Source: Planctomycetaceae bacterium (GTDB lineage Bacteria > Planctomycetota > Phycisphaerae > SM23-33). Taken from it: DNA of 64,000 nt. A program made the translations under genes and the position numbers. Location: contig JBDKTA010000027.1 in NCBI GenBank assembly GCA_039680605.1, forward strand, positions 1 to 64,000, in the 5' to 3' direction. Shown in pieces: positions 1 through 11,000 of this stretch. The notes beneath the pieces were generated by a model. The model did no database searches. It worked only from the letters and a program-made list of their open reading frames with translations, and was not told the origin of the DNA. Within the stretch, counting starts at the first letter, position 1. The number at the start of each line of letters is the position of its first letter.

Positions 1-189
1 GCTGATCGGATCCAAAACAAGTGAAAAGACCCTTTTGGGGTAGCAGAATGCCGCCATTGCACCGCCATTCCTGCACAAATCGACCGAAAATAATCTGCAT
101 AAATCTATAACTGCGGAAGTTGGGCTAGCCCGCTTGTGCGGGATAGCGTACTGCGATAGAACTAACACACTTATTGGCTCGGACAAACT
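1..189. other. Non-coding left edge of window
   Basis: No convincing gene is visible here. A short dyad, AGCCCGC...GCGGGAT, lies near 127-145, about 45 bases before the first gene, and could be a hairpin in its leader. I see no clear promoter and no strong Shine-Dalgarno sequence. Confidence 0.4.
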
Positions 190-708
190 ATGACTGCTTG
201 GTTTGGAAAGCTCACCCTTATTACGGCCTTGGCGTCTTTGGCGCCCTCGATTGCCATAGGCCCTGATTCGGCGACGGCTGCCAAGGCGATCTTCTGTTCG
301 CTGGCCGTTGCGTTGTTGCTGGCGGCGATGCTGAAGTGGTTGATCGTGTCGCTGACGGTGAGGCCGTCCGGTGCGGGCAACCCGCTTCCTTACTTGATCC
401 TTGCGCTGATCGAGGCGGCGTGCATCTGGGTTTCATTCTCCGTTGAGCAGTACATTCCCAGGCGCTTCTGGCCCTGGCAAGAGGGCCGTCTCGCCGCCGA
501 GATGCCCCTGTACGTGATCTTCATAATCTTGGCGATAACCCCAAACTGGTTCGTCATCCGCTGGCAGTTCGTCAAGGCGCGCAAGAATGTGGGGAAGATC
601 TCATTCCTTTACGGCGCCGGCCTTGCGATGGTCGTGCTCGTGATCATCGAGGTTCTGGGCGCGCCGCTGGTCGACACCTTCTACGGATACTTTTTCCGCG
701 GCGGCTAG
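190..708 (+). CDS. Small multi-pass membrane protein, unknown function
   Basis: I do not recognise the family. The 172-residue product is strongly hydrophobic, with about five likely membrane segments at residues 8-24, 32-57, 66-83, 104-124 and 137-160. Short basic or tryptophan-rich loops separate them, for example RRFWPW near residue 91. No catalytic motif is visible. The ATG start has only a weak ribosome binding site, but the frame is open, compositionally normal and long for chance. It converges with the next gene: its TAG ends at 708 and the opposing TAA begins at 710, so there is no room for a terminator outside coding DNA. A cytoplasmic-membrane location is inferred from hydropathy only. 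Confidence 0.7.
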   Translation: MTAWFGKLTLITALASLAPSIAIGPDSATAAKAIFCSLAVALLLAAMLKWLIVSLTVRPSGAGNPLPYLILALIEAACIWVSFSVEQYIPRRFWPWQEGRLAAEMPLYVIFIILAITPNWFVIRWQFVKARKNVGKISFLYGAGLAMVVLVIIEVLGAPLVDTFYGYFFRGG

Positions 709-709
709 C

Positions 710-1795
710 TTAGTCCGGGGCATTTTCCAGGGGGCGGCAGCTCAGGCACTGCTCGACGGACAGGCCGCAGGTGGCCATCAGGCGCGCGGGGCTCTCAGGC
801 TGGCACGTGCGGTCGGAGAGGTACATCACGTCGAGCACGGCCTGGTTGAGCAGGTTTTCCCACGCCGAGCACTGGTACTTCGGCGCGTCGGCGATGACGG
901 CGCGGGCGAAGGCCTCCACCTGGCGGCGGAAGAGCTCCATCGGCGGCGACTGGTCGACGACGCTGTTGAGCACGTTGCCGTCCGCGTCGCGCAGCAGGCA
1001 GTTCTGGCTGTCGGCCTTGAGCGACCCCTCTCGCCCATGCACCGACAACTCTTCGCTGACCGGGCCCGACGAGCGCGTCGTGACGACGCTGGCCATGCAG
1101 CCGTTGGCATATTGCAGCACGGTCGCGGCGGTGTCGTCGGTGTCGTATACGGGGCGGGGCTGATCGTCGCAGCGCGTGGCGTACGCGCGGTTGCCCCCGG
1201 CACAGCGGCAGAAGACTTCCTCAGGCAGGCCCAGCATCCACGTCAGCAGGTCGACGCAGTGGTATCCCAGTTCGAGCAGCGCCCCGCCGCCGGCCGTCGC
1301 CCGGTCGCCGCGCCAGCCCAGGTCCGGACCCCAGTTGAACAGGTAATGCGTGCGCGCCAGGAAGACCTGTCCCAGGCGGGCGCGCACCTGCGCGGCCCGG
1401 CGGTAGCTCGTGCGGAACCGCCACTGCGTGCCGACGGCGAACTTGAGCTTGGCCTGGCTCATCCGCTCGACCAGCACGTGAGCCTCGCTGAGACTGCGGG
1501 CCAGGGGCAACTCCTTCCAGACGTGGATCCCGCGCTCGGCGCAGGCCATGACGATATCGACTGCCGCCGCCGGCGGCACGGCCAGATACACCGCCCGAGG
1601 ACGCGCCTCGGCCAGCAGGCGGCGGTTGTCCGTAAACGCGGCGACGCGGTACTCTCTGCCGGCGCGTTCGGCCGTCAGCGGGTCGCGATCGGCCACCCCG
1701 ACCACCTGCGTCAAGTCGCCGGCCTGCAGCGCTTCGAGCATGATTCGCCCGAACCCGCCCATGCCGATGACCGCGACTGGAAGCTTTTCCTGCAT
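710..1795 (-). CDS. Gfo/Idh/MocA family oxidoreductase
   Basis: This is a predicted NAD(P)-dependent dehydrogenase of 361 residues, the usual length for the family, which typically oxidises or reduces sugars, inositols or their derivatives. The N-terminal Rossmann fold shows the dinucleotide motif GMGGFG at about residues 11-16. The segment that usually reads EKP appears here as KELPLA near residue 95, a variation seen in some subgroups. The C-terminal half (from about residue 125) fits the alpha/beta substrate domain, with GGGALLELGYH around residue 170 containing the His expected in the active site. There is no signal peptide, so it should be cytoplasmic. It is a single gene, preceded by a palindromic repeat and a broken hicB. 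The substrate cannot be predicted. Confidence 0.88.
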   Translation of the reverse strand: MQEKLPVAVIGMGGFGRIMLEALQAGDLTQVVGVADRDPLTAERAGREYRVAAFTDNRRLLAEARPRAVYLAVPPAAAVDIVMACAERGIHVWKELPLARSLSEAHVLVERMSQAKLKFAVGTQWRFRTSYRRAAQVRARLGQVFLARTHYLFNWGPDLGWRGDRATAGGGALLELGYHCVDLLTWMLGLPEEVFCRCAGGNRAYATRCDDQPRPVYDTDDTAATVLQYANGCMASVVTTRSSGPVSEELSVHGREGSLKADSQNCLLRDADGNVLNSVVDQSPPMELFRRQVEAFARAVIADAPKYQCSAWENLLNQAVLDVMYLSDRTCQPESPARLMATCGLSVEQCLSCRPLENAPD

Positions 1796-1843
1796 GCCCC
1801 GAGCCTAGCGGCGATTGCGGGGGATTGTCAAGATGCTGCCGCA

Positions 1844-1868
1844 GTGGCACAGCCTTTCCAGGCTGTGA
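1844..1868. repeat. TGGCACAG-family palindromic repeat, single copy
   Basis: CACAGCCT and AGGCTGTG (1848-1867) form an 8-bp stem around a TTCC loop, with GTGG before it. The same sequence occurs as facing pairs at 32376-32440 and 45046-45130. It abuts the point where the repaired hicB frame would stop. Confidence 0.75.
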
Positions 1869-2077
1869 CTAACCCACGTCTTGATAGAGAGCAGGACGGT
1901 AGCGCGGAGGGGGAATGGGCCTGCCCGCCTCGCGGGCGGCTTCAAGCCATGCGGCCTTTCGGCCAGAGCCTCCTGTGGACCATTGCCAAAGGCCGAGCAG
2001 GAATCCAGGTCTGGAATATCGGCAATATAACCGCCGTCGGATTCGCTGTAGAAGATGTTAATGTGGTAATCGCTCAT
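1869..2077 (-). pseudogene. Frameshifted HicB-family antitoxin
   Basis: The first 40 residues read as a normal HicB N-terminus (DGGYIADIPDL, then EALAE). The frame then breaks: the expected C-terminus (AAWLEAAREAG, then RPIPPPRY) lies in another frame directly downstream, from about 1955 to a TAG at 1869-1871. Only two bases separate the last good codon (1958-1960) from the resumed frame, which fits loss of about 13 bp encoding a VERAK-like linker. HicB proteins are antitoxins of the HicA mRNA interferase, with an RNase-H-like fold and often a DNA-binding tail. No HicA gene is adjacent, so this looks like a dead orphan. As written, the frame continues to 1805 through the palindromic repeat and gives an unrelated tail. 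A sequencing error is the main alternative. Confidence 0.75.
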
Positions 2078-2097
2078 GATCGGTTCTTCATCTGAAG

Positions 2098-2103
2098 ATT
2101 ATA
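2098..2103 (-). promoter_or_regulatory. Possible -10 box for hicB remnant
   Basis: On the minus strand TATAAT occurs about 20 bases upstream of the hicB start at 2077, in the short gap after the preceding gene. No good -35 box is visible, so this is tentative. Confidence 0.3.
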
Positions 2104-2111
2104 ATCGACCG

Positions 2112-3587
2112 TCACGGTTTCCTCGCCGGGGTTGTCGGCGGGGCGAGTTTCTGGAGCACCTCGGGCGGGGCGATGTAGATCAGGCCGTCTCTGACGGCGT
2201 AGTCGATGGCCCCGGGCGGGGCGGCCTCGACCAGCGCCAGCCGCAGCGCGATGCGATTGGGCACGTTGCGCAATTCCAACGTCACCGGCGACGTGCGGGA
2301 GATATCCATCCGCCGCAGCGCCCGCCAGTCCATGAAGATGTTGGCGCCCGCAGACTCGCGCAGAAAAATCATCACCGCCTGCAACTCGGTCTTGTTGAAA
2401 TTGAACTCCGGAAAATCCGCTCCAAGTTTCTCGACCACCGCCCGATCAGCCGCCGTTGCGCCACGCTCGGGCCCCGCCCGCAGGCGTGAGGCGATGGCTG
2501 CCGCCGCCTCCGACGACGAGACGATCACAACGCCGGCGGCAATGTCATAGGTGGCTGTCCCGGCCGGAGCGGCCGCCGACAGCGCCAGCACCATCGCCAC
2601 GCGAACCGGAACGTTTTCAAGCTTGATGTTGACGGGCGTGTCGGGCGTGATGCCCGCCTTCTTCAGACCCCGCCAGTCCACGTACAGGTTGGCGGCGCTG
2701 GTCTTGCGGAAGAACTCCATCAGCGTCCCGAGGCGCGCCTCGGGCAGGTTCATCGACGGCACCAGCGCCGTCAGGGCACGCACGGCGGCGGTGTCGGCTT
2801 TGCCTTGCGGCCGCGGGCGGTGCTGCAGGTCCTGGCTCAGCCGCCCGAGCAACTCGGCCGACGTGACCACGACCACCCCGCCGCTGACTCCATAGGCGAG
2901 CTTGCCAGCCGCCGCCTCGGCCAGCGTCATCGACAGTCCCGCCGCCACGGTCGTGTCTCTCCGCTGGAGCGTAATGAGCGTATCGCCCGTGGCGCCGGCC
3001 TTCTTGAGCGCCCGCCAGTCGACAAAGACGTTCACCCCGGCCGTGCTGCGGAAGAACTCGATGGCATCGACGAGCTTGAACCGCTCGAAGGTCAACACCG
3101 GCAGGGAGGCCTGGAGCTTCTTAAGAACCGCCTGGTCCTGCTCGCCGGTCCCGGCGGCCACAGGCTGCGTAGCCGCCGCCTCGCTGGGACGCGTCGTCGC
3201 CACCGGCGGCATCGCCTTGAGCGCCGCCGGCGTGCCCACCACCACGCTCGTGCCGTGGACGACGTACTCGACTTCCCCAGGCCCCGCTGCCGCCGCCAGC
3301 ACCAGCCGCAGCGCCTGGGCGATCGTGACCTTCTTCAAGTGCAGCGTCACCGGCGTGCTCCGCAGCACCTCGACCGCCGTCAGCGATCTCCAGTCGACGC
3401 TGATTCCGACATCCGCCGCCTGCGCCAGAAACGCCACCGCATCGGCCAGCGCCACTTCGTCAAAATCCACCGTCGGCAGCACCACCGCCAACCGAGTCTG
3501 CACCGCGGCCTCATTCGCCGGCGGAGCAGCTAAGGCGACATTGGCCCAGGCTATCGCACATACCGCGATCAGTCCCATTTTGTGCAT
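2112..3587 (-). CDS. Exported protein with four STN-like repeats
   Basis: This 491-residue protein has a signal peptide (MHKMGLIAVCAIAW, cleaved after ALA) followed by four repeats of about 100 residues. Each repeat has the pattern F-x-E-x-x-L-x-D/A-A-x-x-F-L, then VDWRSL or VDWRGL, then TPVTLHLKKV, then QALRLVL, then YVV...VVVGT. That is the pattern of secretin/TonB short N-terminal (STN, N0-like) domains, as in PilQ and GspD. No secretin beta-domain follows. The start at 3587 is preferred over 3602 because AAGGA lies six bases upstream of it. The protein lies 18 bp after its paralogue at 3606-5189 and is probably co-transcribed with it. A periplasmic scaffold or binding role is only a guess. 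Confidence 0.8.
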   Translation of the reverse strand: MHKMGLIAVCAIAWANVALAAPPANEAAVQTRLAVVLPTVDFDEVALADAVAFLAQAADVGISVDWRSLTAVEVLRSTPVTLHLKKVTIAQALRLVLAAAAGPGEVEYVVHGTSVVVGTPAALKAMPPVATTRPSEAAATQPVAAGTGEQDQAVLKKLQASLPVLTFERFKLVDAIEFFRSTAGVNVFVDWRALKKAGATGDTLITLQRRDTTVAAGLSMTLAEAAAGKLAYGVSGGVVVVTSAELLGRLSQDLQHRPRPQGKADTAAVRALTALVPSMNLPEARLGTLMEFFRKTSAANLYVDWRGLKKAGITPDTPVNIKLENVPVRVAMVLALSAAAPAGTATYDIAAGVVIVSSSEAAAAIASRLRAGPERGATAADRAVVEKLGADFPEFNFNKTELQAVMIFLRESAGANIFMDWRALRRMDISRTSPVTLELRNVPNRIALRLALVEAAPPGAIDYAVRDGLIYIAPPEVLQKLAPPTTPARKP

Positions 3588-3605
3588 GATGAATCCTTTC
3601 ATCCG

Positions 3606-5189
3606 TCATTTCGGCTTTGGTACGGAAAGAATAACCTTTCCGTTCTCGATTCGGTACGTCAGGCCCTTGCCTTGGCCGGCACTGTCGAGGATGAGCGTCA
3701 GCGCCGTATGGAGAGAGACGTCGGTTCCAATATCAACTGTTACAGTCGCCGCGCGAGGAAGGGTGCTCTTCTCTGACAGCCGTTTGCTAAAGAATCCGAT
3801 TCCGACGGCATGGAGGGATGCCAGATCTGGAGAGATATCCACCTTGCTCAGATCCCGGATAAGACCAATGGAATCGTCCAGTTCAATTCCTTGAAGCTCA
3901 ATTCCAGGCAAATTGCCAGGCTTGTTTTGGGCCAGCCACTTCAGGTGTTCCTTCTCAAGAGCGGCCTCCATCATTCTCTTGGCCAGCGGCTCATCCGCGG
4001 GCTGGGCGGCGACGGGAGGCGTTTCAATCTGCTTTGTCAGCCGCTTGGCATCGTCGCAAGTGGAGACAATGACAACTCCGTCGGCGATTTCGTAGCCCAG
4101 TGATTCCTCACCGGCAACGTCTTTGAGACACACCAGCAAGCCTTGATGAACGGTCACGCCGCGCACGTGGACATTGACCGGGGTGCTCCTGCTGATCCCG
4201 GCTTGCGACAGGGCGTGCCAGTTCACGTAAATATCCTGGCCGCTGACATCCCGCATGAATTGAATTACATCCTCGAGTTCGATATCGTCAAACTTCAGTT
4301 CCTTAATCCGCTGCTCCAGCTTCCCGCGGACAGCGGCGTTGCGCGGTGTGCCACTGGCGGCCATCGGAGAAGACTCCAGCATCGCTGATATCTTCTTAAG
4401 CTCTCTGGGCGTAGAAATGACAATCACGCCGCCGGCGACGACGTAATCCAAAGGCGGGTCGACCTGGGCGGCTTCCAGACATAGAAGAATTGCCTGGTGA
4501 AGCGTGACATCCTGAAGATGCACGGTGACAGGCGCCGAGGCCCTCCTAAGGGCGCTGCGGGACACGTAGATGTTTTGGCCGCTGATGTCCCGCATGAACT
4601 GGATGATGTCTTTCAATTCGATGCCGTCGAAATTGAGTTCCTTGATGCGCTGCTGGATGGCGTCGCTAACCGCCTTGTTGCGAGGAGTGTCTTTGGCGAC
4701 TCCTGGAGCCGTTTCCATCATCGCCACCATTTTCTCAGCATCTTCAGCCGTCGAGATGATGATCTTCCCGTCGGCGATCCTGTAGGCAAGGGGGCCGCGG
4801 ACGTTTGTTGCATTAGCCAGACACAATTCGAGGCATCGCCGGACGGTCATATCCTCTTCATGGAACGTTACGGTCGATCCCTGCTTTCCCATGCCAACTT
4901 TGGACAGCTCGCCCCATCGCACGTAGATGTTCAGCCCGGTTGCACCCTGGATGAACTGGATCACATCCTTGAACTCGATCTCTTCGAAATCCAGCTTCTT
5001 GATATTCTGATCAAGAGCCTCGAGGGCACGCGCGTTTCGGGAAACCTCAGTCGTAGCCCGCGTGGCGCTTTGCGGGGGCTGGACTTGCTTCCGCACCTCC
5101 GGACCGCATCCCCACAGACACATCACGCTAGCCATGATCACAGGAGTTCGCGCCACGCACTTGTTCAGCGGTCGTTTCACGAGTATCAT
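3606..5189 (-). CDS. Lipoprotein with four STN-like repeats
   Basis: This 527-residue paralogue of the next gene carries a lipoprotein signal: a basic N-region (MILVKRPLNK), a hydrophobic stretch, and the lipobox LWGC near residue 28. Three closely similar STN/N0-like repeats follow, with signatures FKDVIQFIQGATG, LKDIIQFMRDISG and LEDVIQFMRDVSG, each then NIYV or DIYV, a PVTVHL strand, a helix ending in LLCLE, and a terminal VIVIST strand. A fourth, more diverged copy ends the protein. There is no secretin pore domain and no TonB box. It shares a 72-bp divergent promoter region with the MoxR gene. Membrane anchoring is well supported by the lipobox; the molecular function is unknown. Confidence 0.82.
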   Translation of the reverse strand: MILVKRPLNKCVARTPVIMASVMCLWGCGPEVRKQVQPPQSATRATTEVSRNARALEALDQNIKKLDFEEIEFKDVIQFIQGATGLNIYVRWGELSKVGMGKQGSTVTFHEEDMTVRRCLELCLANATNVRGPLAYRIADGKIIISTAEDAEKMVAMMETAPGVAKDTPRNKAVSDAIQQRIKELNFDGIELKDIIQFMRDISGQNIYVSRSALRRASAPVTVHLQDVTLHQAILLCLEAAQVDPPLDYVVAGGVIVISTPRELKKISAMLESSPMAASGTPRNAAVRGKLEQRIKELKFDDIELEDVIQFMRDVSGQDIYVNWHALSQAGISRSTPVNVHVRGVTVHQGLLVCLKDVAGEESLGYEIADGVVIVSTCDDAKRLTKQIETPPVAAQPADEPLAKRMMEAALEKEHLKWLAQNKPGNLPGIELQGIELDDSIGLIRDLSKVDISPDLASLHAVGIGFFSKRLSEKSTLPRAATVTVDIGTDVSLHTALTLILDSAGQGKGLTYRIENGKVILSVPKPK

Positions 5190-5202
5190 CTTTCAGGCGG
5201 CA

Positions 5203-5218
5203 GGTACAGTATTGTACC
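5203..5218. promoter_or_regulatory. Dyad in divergent intergenic region
   Basis: GGTACA-GTAT-TGTACC forms a six-base dyad between the divergent STN lipoprotein gene and the MoxR gene, only 72 bp apart. Its position suggests an operator serving both, but no binding protein is identified. Confidence 0.4.
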
Positions 5219-5261
5219 GCTACGGCGGCCGCATTAGAAGAAACGCACCCCCGAGGCGCTT

Positions 5262-6331
<1,070 letters not shown>

Positions 6332-6332
<1 letters not shown>

Positions 6333-6449
6333 AAAGTTGGGACGCTTACCACTTTCGTTTCGCGGCGATGCGATGGATAATCCCGGCAGTAAGATCACAA
6401 AGACGCAACGCTTCAACGGCAGACGAAAGTGGTAAGCGTCCCAACTTTC
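6332..6449. repeat. Long inverted repeat between MoxR and beta-helix genes
   Basis: A 27-bp arm (6332-6358, beginning GAAAGTTGGGACGC) is repeated as its exact reverse complement at 6423-6449, around a 64-bp centre. The left arm starts on the last base of the MoxR stop codon. The right arm ends directly before the ribosome binding site (AAGGA) of the next gene. It resembles a pair of inverted REP units (REPIN-like). Confidence 0.9.
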
Positions 6450-6462
6450 TAAGGAACCAAAC

Positions 6463-8025
6463 GTGGCCAAGACCAAAACCAAAACGCTGTCCCCTTCGGT
6501 GCTGCTGCCCAACGGCAAGCCTTTCTTGACCTGGCAGCCGGTGCTGACGTTCTCAAGGACGCTCTACGTGGATGGCCGCGCAGCGCATGCCAGCGACGAC
6601 AACGCCGGCACCGAAGCCCAGCCGCTGCGCACGGTATCGCGGGCGGCGGAGCTGCTCGAGCCCGGCCAGCGGGTGCTGGTGGCCCGCGGCGTCTATCGCG
6701 AGCGGATCGTCCCGGCCCGCGGCGGATCGGCTGCCGACAAGATGATCGGCTACCAGGCCGCCCCCGGGGCGGCGGTCGTGCTCAAGGGCTCGCGCGTGGT
6801 CAAGGGCACGTGGAAGAAGGCCGGGCGCTCCGGCGGCGTGTGGGTCACAAAACTGCCGGCTGAGTGGTTCGCTCCGGACGACAACCCGTTCACCACGCCG
6901 AACATCTCCGCCAAGCAGTTCGACATCATGCCCTGGGCCGAGGGCTATCGCGGCACGCTGCCGTACAGCCTGCCGTGCGGGCTGGTGTTCCAGAACGGAA
7001 AGCGCCTGGTGCAGGTGGCCAAGCGCGGCGACCTTGCTAAGGCCGCGGGCACATACTGGGTGGGCGAGGGCGGCAAGAGCCTGTACGTTCGGCCGTTCGG
7101 GGGGCTCAGCCCGGACGTGGCCATGATGGAGATCACGACGCAGGGGCAGATTCTCGCCCCGCGCGAGATGGGGCTGGGGTTCGTGCAGGTGTGCGGGTTT
7201 ACGATCGAGCAGGTGGGCAATTGCTTCCCGATGCCGCAGTACGGGGCCGTTTCGCCGACTCGCGGGCACCATTGGCTCGTCGAGGGCAACATCATCCGCC
7301 AGTGCAACGGGATCGCCCTGGATATCGGCAACCAGCACCCGACGCTGCCTCAGCCGGCGATCAAGCCCGCCCGGCACATCGTGCGCGGCAACGTCGTGAC
7401 CGACTGCGGCGTCTGCGGCGTGCAGGGCCTGGGCACGTACAACTGCCTGATCGAAGACAATTATTTCAAGGGCAACGCCTTCCATGACGTCGAGGTGTAC
7501 TTCGAGACGGCCTCGATCAAGACGCACTTCACCACCGACACGCTGATCCGCCGCAACCGCGTGCTGCGCACGCTGCACGGGTCAGGCATCTGGATCGACG
7601 CCAACAACGTCAACTCGCGCATTACCGAGAATGTCGTCGTGGACACGAGCACGATGTTCGGCGGGATCTTCGTCGAGATTTCGGACAAGACCAACATGGT
7701 CGACCGCAACGTCGTCTGGAACACCAAAGGCGCCGGCCTCTACGAGCACGACTGCGGCAGCCAGATCTTCAGCGCCAACTTCGTCGGCCGCACCAAAGGC
7801 CCGGCCATGTGGTTCCGCGGCGCCGTGACCGGCCGCAAACTCGGCGACAAACCCATCGCCGACATGAATCACACGATCACCGGCAACATCCTCTTCGCCA
7901 ACAAGCAGGGCATCAACGCCCCGCTGGAAAAGCAGAAGCTAGTGGCCAACAATTTAAGCGAAGGCATCGAGGCCCAGTTCAACCGCAAGGACCTCACGCT
8001 GACCTGGTACAAGAGAGACGCTTGA
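6463..8025 (+). CDS. Right-handed parallel beta-helix protein
   Basis: The protein has 520 residues and starts at GTG with AAGGA placed correctly upstream. The segment LYVDGRAAHASDDNAGT near residues 30-46, followed by EAQPLRTVSRAAELLEPGQRVLV, is the DUF1565-like entry to pectate-lyase-type beta helices. The middle and C-terminal parts repeat short strands ending in N (VEGNII, VRGNVV, IEDNYF, IRRNRV, ITENVVVD, VDRNVVW, ITGNIL), typical of beta-helix rungs. Such proteins are polysaccharide lyases, hydrolases or epimerases. I cannot locate a catalytic site with confidence. No signal peptide is visible, which is unusual for an extracellular polysaccharide enzyme. Confidence 0.85.
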   Translation: MAKTKTKTLSPSVLLPNGKPFLTWQPVLTFSRTLYVDGRAAHASDDNAGTEAQPLRTVSRAAELLEPGQRVLVARGVYRERIVPARGGSAADKMIGYQAAPGAAVVLKGSRVVKGTWKKAGRSGGVWVTKLPAEWFAPDDNPFTTPNISAKQFDIMPWAEGYRGTLPYSLPCGLVFQNGKRLVQVAKRGDLAKAAGTYWVGEGGKSLYVRPFGGLSPDVAMMEITTQGQILAPREMGLGFVQVCGFTIEQVGNCFPMPQYGAVSPTRGHHWLVEGNIIRQCNGIALDIGNQHPTLPQPAIKPARHIVRGNVVTDCGVCGVQGLGTYNCLIEDNYFKGNAFHDVEVYFETASIKTHFTTDTLIRRNRVLRTLHGSGIWIDANNVNSRITENVVVDTSTMFGGIFVEISDKTNMVDRNVVWNTKGAGLYEHDCGSQIFSANFVGRTKGPAMWFRGAVTGRKLGDKPIADMNHTITGNILFANKQGINAPLEKQKLVANNLSEGIEAQFNRKDLTLTWYKRDA

Positions 8026-8041
8026 GACCTCATTACGAAAA

Positions 8042-11000
8042 TCAGTCGTCGAAGCTGCGCATATCCCGGTGCCGTTCTTCAATGAAGTGTCGCAGGCGGC
8101 TGATCGAGGGTTCGTCGTCGCCTGGCGAGGTGAACTTTTCGCTCAGCAGTCGGATGGCTTGAGGAAGCAGATCCTTGGCGCTGGGCGGGAGAGGGTAGTC
8201 CGCGTATCGCTGCCGTCGAAAGCGGTCGTCTTCGCGATCGAGGGCGATCTCCAGCGTCGTCTGCTGATAGCGTTCAATCAGGGCACGGGCGGGGGTTTGG
8301 GCGGCGCGGCCGCAGGCCAGCAAAGCCTCGATGGCGGCCAGTCGTTCTTCTGCCGGAAGGCTGACGACCGCTTTGCCCGCCAGTGAGGCGACGACGGCGG
8401 CCGGAACGTGCGGAGCGGCCTGGCGGACGCTCTTCCAGGTCCGCATGACGACAGCGGCGGTGGTTCCGGGGGCGCCGGGGTTCTTCAGCATCGCGACCAG
8501 GGCGGGGAGGTCTTCCCGCCGACCCGGGCCAATGGCGTTGAGGGCAGCAATGACCTCGGGGGCGCCATTGGACTTCTGGGCGATGTCCAGCAGCGCCGGC
8601 ATGGAAGGCGCCGCCGCCGGTCCCATCTGCGCCAGCGCCCTGGCAGCGACTGGAATCGAGTTGTCCACCTGATGATTGTCCTTTTTGAGCAGCCTGGCAA
8701 CGACGGCGACAAGTTGCTTCTGGACCGCCGCCGCACGACTGCCGCTATGCTCGCAATAGCACGTTGCCAGGAATGCCGCCTCCGCATCGTCACCCGACAG
8801 CAGCTTTCCGATATGCTCCATGACCTTCTGCGTATCGTGAACATCGAGCACGCTGTACAGATCGTCACTAGGATAGTAGCCTCCTGCCAGCATCTCGATG
8901 ATAACGGGAAGATACTCGGTGGTGACTATCTCCGGGCGCAGCCGAAGCGAGTCGACGCGGGAAAGCCTTTCTTTCTTGGCCAGAGCATTAATTCTGGCCG
9001 CCATCTTCACGCTGGTGGGCAGGATACTTGACAGCAGAAGCGACCCCACTTTTTTATCGTCGGGGGTGCGGTATTCTGCGGCGGCAGCCAAGGCGTCGAT
9101 GATGCTGTCGTCCGGGGGCCAAACTGCCGCAAGATACTGGAGAGATTCGGCCGCCATACGTTCGTCTTGGTTCTTCGACGCGGCGATAAGGTAATCCACG
9201 CCTTCCTTTCGCGTGGCGGCGTTGTCGGCCAACTCACGGGCGGCAGCGAAGCTTTCTCTATTCAACTCTTTCATCTTATCCCGCAGTTGGGCGATTCCCG
9301 CCGGTATCAGCGGAGGTTCAGGTTTGCAGCCGATTTTCCGCGTCAAGAGCGCCGTCTTGCACAATTCCCGGAACGCTTGACGGCAGGATGGGGAGGAGCC
9401 ATAGGCCAACTTGGAGTTGACGAGCGAGAGCACCTCCTCAGTCGCGACTTTCATGCTGACAAGCGCATTGACGGCCTCGGCCGATGTGCCATCTTCTTCG
9501 ATAACCTGTAGAACAGTTTGAGCGGCCGGGGCTCCGCCGGGCCCGAATTCCGCCAGCACTCGCATCGCCGGGTAGCGGACATTCTTATCCTTCAGCGCCT
9601 CTTGCAGCGTCTTGAGGACCTCCGGCGTCTTCGGGGCCGCTGCCAAGGCAGCCACGGCATAGCGGCGCACGTCTTCGTCGGGACTGGAGCATTGCTTAAG
9701 GATCATCGCCAGGCCCTTTGGACCGCTGGAGGCCAGCGCCTGTGCGCAGTCGCGGGACATTTCGACGCAGAAATAATTTTCGATTCCAGTTTCGGGAGTG
9801 TTCTTGTACAAGACGATCTTCAGCAGCGCCTCGTCGGCGGCGCCTTGCCCCTGCGGACCGAGGCATTCGAGTGTCTTGGCGGCAGCTCTGCACAGCTTGG
9901 GCTTGGTGGGCGAGAGGCACTTGATCAGCGCCGGAACCGCCGCCGGACCGATCAGGCTACGGACGCCGTAGTACGTTCGCTCTTCCTCCTGCTCGTTGGC
10001 GCCAAGCAGGCCCGAGACTGCCGCATAGCTGGCCAGATCTGTCTCCGCCAGCAGGACCATGGCGTCGCGGGACAGGCCAGCTTCGCGGATGACCCGCCCA
10101 TGGCGTTGCGATCCTTCATCGATGATCGCAGCGGAGATTTCCTCCTGGCTCACCCCCATCGCCCGCAAGGCCTGAACGGCCGGAATACCGATCGTTATGA
10201 TGCGCTTTTTGATCTGCGGGACGGTTCGCTTTGCCGCCGGTCCCAGCCGCCCCAGCGATTCGGCAGCGACCATCGCCTCGCCGACGTTCTTGCCGGCCAC
10301 GGCCTTCTCCAGCGCCTCGATCACCTCCGGGGTGGCCTGCCCCAGGCGCCCCAGCGCGTACAGCGCCAGCAGACGCACCTTGAACTCATCGTCGCCCAGG
10401 CGGCGCACCACAGCGCCGACGGACGAACCGGCCGCCGGACCGATGCACGCCAAAGCCGCCAGCGCCCTCAGCCGCGTCTGGGCGTCCTGCTCTTCGCTGG
10501 CCCAGACAATATTCGCCGCCCCCGCGGCGCCGCCGGCGCCCAGGCTCGCCAAGGCCTCCAGCGCATACGCTCGCGCCGGAGGCAGATCCTTGACGGCCTT
10601 GGCCAACGCCGGCGCCGCCGACGCCTCCGGCGTGCCGATGGCCATGAGCACGGCCAGGATCTGCTCGCCCAGGACGGGGCGGCGTCGGAAGTCGTCGCCG
10701 GAAGGTTGATACGCTTTAGGGTTCGCGGCGTAGTCCTTCTGGAAGAGCTCCAGCAGCTGCCCCACAAGCGGGCGGGCGGCCGGACCCATGGCCTGGGCCA
10801 CCTCGAGCAAGGCGCCGCGACCGTCGTCGCCGCCCGAGGCCAGAGCTTTGCCCAGCGGGCCGGCGGCATATTCCCCCAGGGCGACCAGGCACTTCTGCGC
10901 CTGGCGTCCGCGGACGGCTTCATCGACGGCCATCACCGCCAGGTACTTTTGAGCGGCCTTTTCGCCGGCGTCACGGGCGCCAACGGCTCGCAGCGCCGCC

